A stretch of 51,635 nt of DNA. It comes from an uncultured Nostocoides sp. (GTDB lineage: Bacteria > Actinomycetota > Actinomycetes > Actinomycetales > Dermatophilaceae). The notes beneath the pieces were generated by a model. It was not told the origin of the DNA and did no database searches. It worked only from the letters and a program-made list of their open reading frames with translations. A program made the translations under genes and the position numbers. Below, one piece after another: positions 17,044-24,661 of the stretch; the first letter of the stretch is position 1, and each line of letters opens with the position of its first letter. Location: NCBI GenBank assembly GCA_937873315.1, contig CALMQX010000036.1:153457-205091 (forward strand), written 5' to 3'.

Positions 17044-17735
17044 GCCGAGGCCTGCTCAGCATGCTCCGCCAGGAGTCCGATCCTGGGGACGCGCATGACC
17101 CCTTGGCGGACGCGCGCATCGAACCAGTCGTAGGACTCCTTGCCGGTGCGATCGTCATACGTGATCGAGTGGGCCATGATCCCGAGATCGGCATCCCAAT
17201 CGATGGGCGGGGTGTCGTCCGTGGGCACGACGTCTGCATGGAATTCACGCATTCCCAGGAATGGCGTCCGAAACGACTGCCCACGATCCACCCGACGTCG
17301 GAACTGGTCGCGCCACTTCGCGGCGTTCTGCTCCTCGGCCTCAGGGTGAACCCACATCTGCGCGTGGACCCGGTAGTGGACGTCGCGCAGCATGCGGGTC
17401 ATCCGCTGCTGGACGACCGTGTCGACGTCGAGGTAACCCTGCGCACGGTGGGCCGACGTGATCGCCGTCCCAGCCTCGTTGCGTCTCATCGACGCCCACT
17501 GAACCGGTGCCAGCACGTCAATTTGCTCCACGACGAACCGAAATTGCGGTTTCCAGAAGATCGCGCTGAGCAGTCCGATCGCTGCCGTCGGGGTCATGAC
17601 GGAGTACGACATCCGCTCGCTGGTGAACTCGGGACGCGTGAACGCGGCATACGGTCCCTTGACCTGCACCCGCAGGGGCGGATCTCGGAAGTCCTCCGGC
17701 GGCCTCAGCCCAGCCCACTGATGATGGTTCGACAC
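17040..17735 (-). CDS. cas5c: type I-C Cas5c (Cas5d), pre-crRNA endoribonuclease
   Basis: A 231-residue Cas5 of the I-C type, which in this subtype replaces Cas6. It cuts the repeat RNA at the base of the hairpin and then stays on the 5' handle. The block LRVQVKGPYAAFTRPEFTSE, then MSYSVMTPTAAIGLLSAIFW near residues 43-62 and the YRVHAQMWVHPEAEE segment match Cas5d. The tyrosine in MSYSV and the His in YRVHA are candidate catalytic residues by family comparison. The family usually has Arg where AAIGLL has Ile, a small oddity. GTG start with AAGGAG upstream. Confidence 0.94.
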   Translation of the reverse strand: MSNHHQWAGLRPPEDFRDPPLRVQVKGPYAAFTRPEFTSERMSYSVMTPTAAIGLLSAIFWKPQFRFVVEQIDVLAPVQWASMRRNEAGTAITSAHRAQGYLDVDTVVQQRMTRMLRDVHYRVHAQMWVHPEAEEQNAAKWRDQFRRRVDRGQSFRTPFLGMREFHADVVPTDDTPPIDWDADLGIMAHSITYDDRTGKESYDWFDARVRQGVMRVPRIGLLAEHAEQASA

Positions 17736-17750
17736 AGTGTTACTCCTTCC

Positions 17751-19976
17751 CTACCAGGTGAGCGCGTGATTAGCGACCACTCCTCGTTGTGGGTCATACA
17801 TGCCTGACCAAACCCGGATCCCGTGTGAGAGTTCGATGGTCAGCCCCAGGTCACGACGGCTGATGGCCGCCGAATGCCGCTGCAGCAGATGTCGAGTCGC
17901 CCGAGTGATGGGCGCCAAAGGATTCGCCCGCAACTCCTCGATCGCGGCGGAGACTTCTGCTTGCACGTCCGGATCGGGATGATCGGTCACCACGACATCA
18001 ACGCTGGACTCGCGGATCATCTGGAAGTCGCGGGCCAGTTCAGGGAACTCCATGCTCCGGCGGTGCTCGGAAAGCGTCGTCTCGCGTTCGTGACGCTGAG
18101 GCTCGGTGCTCCGGTAGACGTCGTCGAAGTACTCGGCCAGACTCGACGCGGAGTCAAACGCAGCTGGCTTGCTACCCCTCACGAACCTGTCTCGGGTGAT
18201 GTTGGTCTGCAGTGCGTACATCCCCGGCGGGGTGCCCCCGGCCTCGGGAACATGCACGACGACTCGGCCGCCACGCGCCCCGAGGCGGCCCTCTCGGTTG
18301 CACCGACCCGCGGCTTGCACGACGGACTCCGCTGGTGCCAGAGCCCGATAGACGCGCGGGAAGTCGATATCGACACCTGCCTCGATGAGTTGGGTGCTCA
18401 CGACCGCGACCGACCGTCCCGCGGAGAGTCGGGAGCGCACGGTGGCGAGGACACGGTCGCGGTGATCGGCGGTCATCGACTTGGACAACAGGAACGTGTC
18501 GTCGGTTCCGCGGGCAGCGGAAACCTCGGCATAGAGCTCGTCAGCATCGGCCCGCCGATTCTCAATCATCAGGACTTGGTGCTCCCGCTGCACTTCACGG
18601 GCGAGCGCCTCCCACCCCTGGGGTGTGCCGCGCACTTCGTACACGACGCGTTGAGTTACATCGGGTGCCGAATCCACCGGAAGGATGTCGTGGACGGGGA
18701 GCCCGCTCCACACCGGCAGCGACCAGAAGGTAGGTTGCGTCGCCGACGCAAGCAGGACAGTCACGCCGTAGTGCTCAACCAATTCGCGGAGCACGCCGAG
18801 GATGGGTCCGAGGAGGTCGATGGGCAGGGCCTGCACCTCATCCAGGACCAAAACGGAGTTCACGAGACGGTGCAACTTGCGGGTCCGCGCCGGCCGGTTC
18901 GCGAAGAGTGACTCGAAGAGCTGAACTGTGGTCGTCACGATGAACTCGGCGTCCCATCCGGGGGAGCTCAGACGCTGCCAGGACTCATCGGTCATCGCGT
19001 CGTCGACAACGTTGCTGTGGTGTTCGAGGACCGCAGAGCCGAGAGGGCCGAAAGCTTCGCGATAGGCCGCGGCATTCTGCGTCGTGATCGTGGTGAAGGG
19101 CACCGCGACGATGATCCGTTCCTTGCCGAACCGCACTGCGTGATGCAAGGCGAATGCCGCTGACGCCATGGTCTTCCCGGTCCCCGTCGGTGCTGGCAGG
19201 CGATAGATCCCGGGAGGCAGGTCGCGCAGCGCGAACTCCACACAAGCGCGGTGCACTCTTGACCGAACGGCATTGAGCTCGGACGGTTCGCTGGCGCCGA
19301 AGCGGTCGGCATGATGTTCCTCGAACTGGCGCAGCCACGCTGCCAATCCGTATCGCTGCGTCAGCCGAACTTCTGCGTCGCCGGAGAAGTGCGCTGCCGT
19401 GTCCAAGAAGTCGGCATCAACGAGTGCCGAGTGGCACATCCTCGTGAAGAGCTCGAGATGGGTCAAACTTCCCGCCTCGACCGACTTTGCCACGTGGGGA
19501 GGGAGGACACAGGCTCGGACGAGGCTGTCCAAGTCCCTGCCCGTGAGGCCAGCGACCAACTTCGCCAAGGGGGTCAGCGACTCGGGTCGGCGGCGCGATG
19601 CGAGCACGTCATGAACGGTGGTGGAGGCCGACCGAGCGGGGATACCGGAATGATGGCCATAGTTCATGAGGTACCCCGCCAGGCCCAGGGCGGGGCTGGT
19701 GCCGCCCAGCAGCGCCGACATGAGCATCGCGCCCTCGGCCTTATGCGGGACGCCAAGGCGACTGCGCGTCCGGCCATCCTGAAAGCCCAGTTCACGGAAG
19801 CGGTGTTGGACTTCATCCACGGCCTTCCCAGCATCGTGGAGGTAGCCGGCAAGTCGCGCCACATCTTGGCCGCCGAAGGGAGCAGCGAAGTCCCCCGCGA
19901 GTTCCCCGACCCCGCGGAGGTGGTCACCAAGGAGATGCCACGGCCCCCCAGGCCTTGCGGGCGTGTGCGCCACCAC
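17751..19976 (-). CDS. cas3: CRISPR-associated helicase-nuclease Cas3
   Basis: A Cas3 with an HD nuclease fused to a superfamily 2 helicase; it is recruited by Cascade and degrades target DNA. HD residues appear in WHLLGDH and GYLHDAGK (near residues 13-51), Walker A in APTGTGKT near 262, the DEAH-type box as VLDEVQAL near 379, motif III as LLASATQPTFW, and motif VI in VQAAGRCNREGR. The start is uncertain. The open frame runs to a TTG at 20075 without a ribosome site, but type I-C Cas3 proteins usually begin a few residues before the first His of AHT, so I use the GTG at 19976 (741 residues). It is the first cas gene, 15 bases before cas5c. Confidence 0.93.
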   Translation of the reverse strand: MVAHTPARPGGPWHLLGDHLRGVGELAGDFAAPFGGQDVARLAGYLHDAGKAVDEVQHRFRELGFQDGRTRSRLGVPHKAEGAMLMSALLGGTSPALGLAGYLMNYGHHSGIPARSASTTVHDVLASRRRPESLTPLAKLVAGLTGRDLDSLVRACVLPPHVAKSVEAGSLTHLELFTRMCHSALVDADFLDTAAHFSGDAEVRLTQRYGLAAWLRQFEEHHADRFGASEPSELNAVRSRVHRACVEFALRDLPPGIYRLPAPTGTGKTMASAAFALHHAVRFGKERIIVAVPFTTITTQNAAAYREAFGPLGSAVLEHHSNVVDDAMTDESWQRLSSPGWDAEFIVTTTVQLFESLFANRPARTRKLHRLVNSVLVLDEVQALPIDLLGPILGVLRELVEHYGVTVLLASATQPTFWSLPVWSGLPVHDILPVDSAPDVTQRVVYEVRGTPQGWEALAREVQREHQVLMIENRRADADELYAEVSAARGTDDTFLLSKSMTADHRDRVLATVRSRLSAGRSVAVVSTQLIEAGVDIDFPRVYRALAPAESVVQAAGRCNREGRLGARGGRVVVHVPEAGGTPPGMYALQTNITRDRFVRGSKPAAFDSASSLAEYFDDVYRSTEPQRHERETTLSEHRRSMEFPELARDFQMIRESSVDVVVTDHPDPDVQAEVSAAIEELRANPLAPITRATRHLLQRHSAAISRRDLGLTIELSHGIRVWSGMYDPQRGVVANHALTW

Positions 19977-20178
19977 GTCAGCAAGCGCACACAGAGGGCG
20001 GGCAGGGACATCGACAGCCGCCGGTGTGGAGATGCAGTGAAGATTGCATGGGCGAGAGCAGCAGAATCTGCGCAACCAGGGTGATCCGAGCGAGTCCTGA
20101 CGGATTCGGCGGCTCGCGATCCGCGGCAGAAGCGGTAACCATCTCGCGCGGAGAGCTGGGGTGTGCGGGCACGCGTGG

Positions 20179-20886
20179 TCATTCCGAGGATGGCTGCGGC
20201 CTGTCGGCCCTTCCTTCGCGGGCTGCCCACGCTCGGGGGTGGGCGAAGTCGGTGTTATCGATGATGACGTCTGCCTTGGCCATCGGGTCTACCTCCGCGA
20301 TGTAGATGGCTTCGGCGACGTGGTAGCGGTCGCGGTGAACCCGCGCAGCCTCGTCGTGGCCCTCGATCGCTTCGTCGCGTGTCACCCCGCGCAAGAGGGA
20401 AAGGTCTTGGTCGATGTCGAGCCAGATGCGGTAGTCCCAGTGCTCGCTGTACTCGGGGCGGAACGCGAAGACGGTGTCGACGATCAGCACCGCATTGTTC
20501 GGGGCCTGGACGGTGGAGAGGCGGTGGTCGACCCCTGTCAGCGGGTCGTGCGCACACAGGGTCACCACGCCTGATCCTTCGGGTGCCATCGGGCGCAGCA
20601 ACAGCTCTTGGGCTGATGTGAAGTCGTAGGCGTTGCGGTAGTACCCCTCACCGCTGGTCCTGTCGTAGCCCCGTTCGCGAGCGTCTCGCCAAGGGTGCTT
20701 GAAGTCATCCATGCTCGCGCGCAGGGTCGGGCGGCCACGGCGGCGCAGCGCAGCCGCCAGCTCGTGGGCGAGGCTGGTCTTACCGGCAGCGGTGTACCCA
20801 TCGACGGCGATCCGCAGCCGCGCGGGAGACAACTGTGCGATCGATGCGGCCAGGTCATCGATGAGTTTCGTCCGTGCCGGTGACAC
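20179..20886 (-). CDS. uridine kinase-like P-loop protein
   Basis: A 235-residue cytoplasmic protein with Walker A GYTAAGKT near residue 28 and the MDDFKHPW motif that follows in uridine kinases and related small-molecule kinases. A YDFTSAQELLL block and a late RDRYHVAEAIYI segment support this family, which phosphorylates nucleosides or similar alcohols using ATP or GTP. The start is uncertain: GTG at 20886 (VSPARTKLIDDL) fits family length, while the frame continues to 20982. It lies upstream of cas3 on the same strand but is not a known CRISPR component, so adjacency may be accidental. Confidence 0.75.
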   Translation of the reverse strand: MSPARTKLIDDLAASIAQLSPARLRIAVDGYTAAGKTSLAHELAAALRRRGRPTLRASMDDFKHPWRDARERGYDRTSGEGYYRNAYDFTSAQELLLRPMAPEGSGVVTLCAHDPLTGVDHRLSTVQAPNNAVLIVDTVFAFRPEYSEHWDYRIWLDIDQDLSLLRGVTRDEAIEGHDEAARVHRDRYHVAEAIYIAEVDPMAKADVIIDNTDFAHPRAWAAREGRADRPQPSSE

Positions 20887-20982
20887 GGGCGCCGGGACAG
20901 GTTGCCTCCACGATGACACCGACTCGAACTGCGGAACTGAGGATGCGGACTCCACAGAACCACCGTTGCACACCAACCCCAA

Positions 20983-21363
20983 GGCCGCGGCGGCCTCGAC
21001 GCAATCGCCTCGATCAACTCACCAGCGAGGACCTCGATCCGAAGGACGGCACCCACCCCTATCCGGCGGCGCGCGCCGCGCGGCATGTGCGGACGCCAGC
21101 TGGTGGCCAGCGGAGATCAACGATCCATTCGGGCGGAGACGGCCAGCAACGTCAGCCCCGCAATCAGGCCGACGCATGCCGGGAGCCAGAGATCGCGCTC
21201 AAACAGGAGGAACAGCACGCCCAAGAGCGCCAGCAGCGCTCCAAATCGAACGAGCAGGAACTTGCGATAAGTCACGGCCGCAGCGTACGGAAGCCACCTT
21301 CGCTACGCGGCGGTTCCGGACGTCCTATCGGAACCCATGAGCAGGCTGTGGGGACCGGCCTAG
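20983..21363. other. intergenic region before the IS5-family element
   Basis: About 380 bases between the uridine kinase-like gene and the insertion sequence. The only plausible gene is a 52-residue membrane peptide on the minus strand (21117-21275). The remainder shows no family features. Confidence 0.5.
21117..21275 (-). CDS. small two-helix membrane protein
   Basis: A 52-residue frame starting GTG (TYRKFLLVRFG) with two hydrophobic stretches, ALLALLGVLFLLF and ACVGLIAGLTLLAV, separated by the polar ERDLWLP turn, and a basic end (ARMDR). The regular polar-hydrophobic pattern and positive-inside layout suggest a real small membrane protein. No good ribosome site is seen before the GTG. Function unknown. 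Confidence 0.45.
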   Translation of the reverse strand: MTYRKFLLVRFGALLALLGVLFLLFERDLWLPACVGLIAGLTLLAVSARMDR

Positions 21364-22365
21364 GGCCTGTTACGAAAGTGACAGATGTGGTTTGAGCGTG
21401 TCGCTGGCATGAGGTGAGGCCTCCTCGGTATCGCAGGTGGTGTCAAGTCACCGCGCGCCCAGGGAGGCCTCGTGTCCACGATAGATCCCGTTGCCCGTCA
21501 CGACCTCACCGACGCCCAGTGGGCGCTGCTGGAACCGTTGCTGCCGCCGCCGAGCCGGCTCGGCCGTCCCCGGCGGTGGCCGGTGCGGGCCCTGGTTGAC
21601 GGGGTACGTCACCGGGTCCGAGCAGGGTGTCCATGGCGTGACGTCCCCGAGCGGTACGGCCCGTGGTGGCGGGTGTACGCCCTGTTCGCGTGCTGGCAGC
21701 TGCTCGGGGTGTGGGCCCGCGTCGAAGCCGCGCTGCGCGAAGCCGCCGACGCCGCGGGGAAGGTGTCCTGGCAGGTGTCGGTGGACTCCACGACCGCCCG
21801 CGCCCACATCCACGCCGCCGGCGCACGCCGAGACAGCGTGGATCGCGTTGCGGGAGAGCCCGACCATCACGCGTTGGGTCGCTCCCGCGGCGGGTGGGGC
21901 ACCAAGACCCACGCCGCGGTCGACCAGCACCGCGGGGTGCTCTCGTTCCTGCTCACCCCCGGCCAGGACGGCGACAGCCCACAGTTCATCCCCGTGCTCG
22001 AGCAGATCCGCATCGCCCGCACCGGACCCGGACGCCCACGCCAACGACCCGAGCGAGTCCTCGCCGACAGGGCCTACTCCTCACGAGCCAACCGCGCCTG
22101 GCTACGACAACACAAGATCGCCGCGACCATCCCCGTGCCCGCCGACCAAGCCGGACACCGACGACGACGCGGCCCCGCCGGCGGCCGACCCCCATCCTTC
22201 GACCCCGAGACCTACAAGGACCGACACGCCGTCGAGTGCGGCTTCAACCACCTCAAGCACCACCGCGGGTTCGCCACCCGATACGACAAACTCGCCGTCC
22301 GCTACGCCGCCACCGTCCACGTCGCCAGCATCAACCACTGGCTCAAACGCCTTTCGTAACACGCC
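21364..22365 (+). mobile_element. IS5-family insertion sequence (IS427-like), first copy
   Basis: A 1002-bp element bounded by inverted repeats (GGCCTGTTACGAAAG at the left, GGCGTGTTACGAAAG read inward from the right; one mismatch). It is flanked by a 4-base direct repeat CTAG at 21360-21363 and 22366-22369. It carries one transposase gene in a single frame. The CTAG duplication is typical of the IS427 group. The insertion falls on the TAG stop codon of the neighbouring minus-strand gene and rebuilds that stop, so that gene is not damaged. Confidence 0.88.
21472..22359 (+). CDS. IS5-family transposase
   Basis: A 295-residue DDE transposase. The N-terminal LTDAQWALLEPLLPPP is the classic DUF4096-type start. 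The catalytic residues are in QVSVDSTTARAHIHA (first Asp), VLADRAYSSRANR (second Asp) and RHAVECGFNHLKHHRGFATRYDK (Glu with the Y-(2)-R-(3)-E-(6)-K-like signature). GGGAGG stands before the GTG start. Many IS427-group elements need a frameshift to make the full enzyme; this one is uninterrupted and probably active. Confidence 0.92.
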   Translation: MSTIDPVARHDLTDAQWALLEPLLPPPSRLGRPRRWPVRALVDGVRHRVRAGCPWRDVPERYGPWWRVYALFACWQLLGVWARVEAALREAADAAGKVSWQVSVDSTTARAHIHAAGARRDSVDRVAGEPDHHALGRSRGGWGTKTHAAVDQHRGVLSFLLTPGQDGDSPQFIPVLEQIRIARTGPGRPRQRPERVLADRAYSSRANRAWLRQHKIAATIPVPADQAGHRRRRGPAGGRPPSFDPETYKDRHAVECGFNHLKHHRGFATRYDKLAVRYAATVHVASINHWLKRLS

Positions 22366-23262
22366 CTAGGGATTGTTTGGCGGGTGGAGGACAACGAAGC
22401 CGGCCGCTCGCGCCATTGCCGCACCGTGTCGCATGTACAAAGGAATGTCGGGGCCGGCGATCGGCAGACCCACAGCCTGGGCGTGGCCTACCCAGTCGTC
22501 GACGTCGGCGCCCAATTCGATGAGGGCGCTGCTGATGCTGTACAGCAGGCGTTCCGGGACGGGGATGCCGGGCCGGACCAGGATGCGTAGTTCGTCTTCG
22601 TCGAGGGGAATGGCCGGGGCGTCCGAGAGCCCCGCGAGGTCGAGCCGACCGCCGAGGTCGTACTTGGCGCCAACGCGGTTCAGCAGCTGAGTCCACCAGT
22701 GCTGCAGGGCCGGTTGATCGCCATCGCCCTCAAGGATCGCTGGCTCGATCGGCTCGGCGACCAGTAGCTGACCGCGGAGCTTGCGCAGCGAGCGGCGAGC
22801 AGGGCCCGATGCGGAACGCACGATCGCGTAGACAGACAGGGAGTCGCCACCGGCCGGCTCCAGCCAGGAGATGAGCTCGTCCTCGATCGTCGTCGCCAAG
22901 AGCGCCTCGGTGAGCGGGTGGTGCATTTCGAGGCTGCCGCCTCCACGTTCGTCCTGGAGCCCAACCAGAAGCCAGCTCCATGGCACGCGGGTGTGTGGGA
23001 CGTCGTCGATTGGCTGGTCCCAGATCCCGGAGCGATGGACGACGAGCTCACCATCGGACCAGGCCGCAACCTGCTCCCCGCCGACCAGGAAGACCGTCCA
23101 CACCTCGTCACCCAGGTAGTCCCCAACGTTGTCACGCCAGTCGTCGCCCACGGGGGTGTCTCGGTGTCCGCGCCCCGTCGCCAGCTGGTCGACACACTGG
23201 CCCAGGACCGCGGCCGCGGCTGCAGCCGTCACCGGCTCGCGGAACACCCGATGCCGGTACAC
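22366..23262 (-). CDS. hypothetical protein (298 aa), IS inserted at its stop codon
   Basis: I do not recognise a family. The protein is acidic and Trp-rich in its first half (WTVFLVGGEQVAAWSDGELVVH, WSWLLVGLQDE), with no signal peptide or membrane segment. I use the GTG at 23262, with GAGGAGG upstream at a longish distance; a TTG one codon earlier is also open. The stop TAG is part of the CTAG duplicated by the adjacent IS, so the native C-terminus VVLHPPNNP is kept. It opens a block of immunity-like and hypothetical genes. Confidence 0.65.
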   Translation of the reverse strand: MYRHRVFREPVTAAAAAAVLGQCVDQLATGRGHRDTPVGDDWRDNVGDYLGDEVWTVFLVGGEQVAAWSDGELVVHRSGIWDQPIDDVPHTRVPWSWLLVGLQDERGGGSLEMHHPLTEALLATTIEDELISWLEPAGGDSLSVYAIVRSASGPARRSLRKLRGQLLVAEPIEPAILEGDGDQPALQHWWTQLLNRVGAKYDLGGRLDLAGLSDAPAIPLDEDELRILVRPGIPVPERLLYSISSALIELGADVDDWVGHAQAVGLPIAGPDIPLYMRHGAAMARAAGFVVLHPPNNP

Positions 23263-23405
23263 CAAGCCTCAGCCTCCTCGATGGACTGCCCGCCCTGGCG
23301 GGGAAGCCCCAGCGTGCCACCGAATAGCCATCTGCCTGAGCAGATCGCGGGGACTGCCGAGCGGCAGATGCGGGCGGTTCGAGGTGGACCCGACGTTGGT
23401 TGTGC

Positions 23406-23421
23406 CATGGTTCGGACCATG
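23406..23421 (+). promoter_or_regulatory. hairpin overlapping the start codon of the frameshifted family member
   Basis: CATGGT and ACCATG pair around a TCGG loop and include the ATG at 23419. The intact relative has a matching hairpin (CATGG and CCATG, 28719-28735). Retention in both copies suggests control of translation initiation. Confidence 0.4.
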
Positions 23422-23855
23422 ACCTCGTGGCGTGATCAGGCCTCCGCATCGGCCCAGGATGACCTCGATGGCTTGCTCAGCGCTGTTCTCCCGTTTGCCG
23501 AGCAGCAACTCGCCCAGCATGGGGAGTTCTTCCCCTACGGCGGCTCCATTTCCCTCGCTGGCGAGACATCACTTCTGGCTGCCGACCCCGCACTCGGAGA
23601 TCGGCCATCCTCGGATGCAGTGCTGAGCGCCCTATACGCGGGAGCCCGCGGTCAGGCGCCACCCTGCGTGCGGCCGGGTTCGTCGCTGACGTTCGGGCAG
23701 ACGGGTCTGACGCGGTTCGCACCGAGCTCGAGCATCAAGAGGGCGTCAGCCTCGTGGTCCTCCTGCCCTACACGCGAAGTAGGTTCAAGAAGGCAGTTTC
23801 CTTCGGGCAGATGAGCGTCTCGCAGGGGGTTCGCCGGGTCTGGACCTGGGAGTAG
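23419..23855 (+). pseudogene. frameshifted copy of the 145-aa family also present at 28733
   Basis: The first part (MTSWRDQASASAQDDLDGLL to LYAGARGQAP) matches the intact 145-residue protein at 28733 nearly residue for residue. After about 23660 the match continues in another frame (AAGFVADVRADGSDAV to VWTWE, stop at 23853-23855). The gene is 437 bases against 438 in the intact copy, so a single base has been lost near 23658-23668. Read in the original frame it gives a scrambled tail. The leader just before the ATG is also conserved. A sequencing error could produce the same picture. Confidence 0.8.
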
Positions 23856-23951
23856 AGAGTGCAGATGTCCTGCCGATCCGGTCCGCGGCATTCCGGACGT
23901 TTGAAGGAGTGAGCGGAGCGGCTCTGTCGAGTTGGTCGCTACCGTCAGAAC

Positions 23952-24311
23952 GTGGCACTTCAGCGGAGCGCGGGAGCGATAGCCGTTGCGGCTTGCGTGC
24001 TCCTCGCCGCAGCCGGGTGCGACGGCCGGAGTAGATCTGTCTTCGCGGCCTACGGTGACCCAGCGTCCACGCGCCTGGAGCTCAACGTTGCGTCATGCAA
24101 CGAGAACCCGACGGCAGAAGTCGTGGAGTCCGACACCGAGGTGCGTGTCCAGGTGACGAGCGGACGTTGGTTGGGTCGCAATGCGGACGACTGTGCCGAT
24201 GGCGTCGTCGTCACCCTGAAGTCGCCATTGGGAAGCCGGGCCCTAGTCGACGAATCCACGGGGCAGGCCGTCGAGGTGCGCCCAGCCGAGGAGGACATTC
24301 CTCCGAAGTGA
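23952..24311 (+). CDS. small secreted lipoprotein
   Basis: A 119-residue protein starting at GTG with a signal peptide (QRSAGAIAVAACVLLAAAGC) ending in a lipobox cysteine near residue 23, so it should be attached to the outer face of the membrane. The mature part is acidic, with three further Cys (one in ASCNENP, one in NADDCADG), and no enzyme motif. The VRVQVTSGRW and VVTLKSPLGSRALVD stretches look like a small beta-domain. Function unknown. Confidence 0.7.
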   Translation: MALQRSAGAIAVAACVLLAAAGCDGRSRSVFAAYGDPASTRLELNVASCNENPTAEVVESDTEVRVQVTSGRWLGRNADDCADGVVVTLKSPLGSRALVDESTGQAVEVRPAEEDIPPK

Positions 24312-24661
24312 CAGCAGGCCCCAATGCTTCACGTGTGCGGCAAATGAGTGCGTGGGGTGTCGGCCCCGATGATGGCCGCAGGCCCGACCCTGATGAGGAG
24401 CTGCTTGCTCCTCCTGCTCGTCTTCCTCCTCGTCATCGTCGCCTTCCTCTTCGTCCTCGCCCTCTTCCTCAACGCCCTCTTCCTCAACGCCGGCAGCGCT
24501 ACCTCGGCGTAGTCGCCATCACGTGGCACGGCGAGATGGTCAACTGTGGCGGAGAGGTAGCGCTGAGGGTGGTTTGCAGGTAGCGCAGATGGTGGCGTGA
24601 AAGTAGTGTAACTCTTGGCTCAGCGGTAGCGTATGGAGCGCCGAGCAGGTAAGATGCTCGC
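24312..24661. other. intergenic stretch with one tiny hydrophobic frame
   Basis: 350 bases between the lipoprotein and the ATPase gene. It holds a pyrimidine-rich run with repeated CTCTTCCTC units that encodes a 47-residue hydrophobic peptide (24369-24512). The GGTAGCG heptamer occurs three times just before the ATPase start. Confidence 0.5.
24369..24512 (+). CDS. 47-aa very hydrophobic peptide
   Basis: A frame from ATG at 24369 (or the ATG at 24393) gives MMAAGPTLMRSC and then a run of about 26 Leu/Val/Phe/Ile/Ala residues, with ALFLNALFLNAG showing a tandem unit. Such a peptide would be a single membrane helix, like small toxins of type I systems. Against it: the DNA is a low-complexity CTC/TTC run that could give Leu and Phe by chance, and the ribosome site is weak. 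Reported as a possible gene only. Confidence 0.3.
   Translation: MMAAGPTLMRSCLLLLLVFLLVIVAFLFVLALFLNALFLNAGSATSA

Noticed and set aside
20874-21395. 173-residue plus-strand open frame between the uridine kinase-like gene and the IS
   Set aside because: The product is Arg/Pro/Ser-rich without hydrophobic core; a small membrane protein on the other strand is more plausible.
21491-22369. Second long plus-strand frame in the first IS, suggesting a programmed frameshift
   Set aside because: The transposase is complete in one frame with all catalytic residues; the other frame is Pro/Ser/Thr-rich noise.
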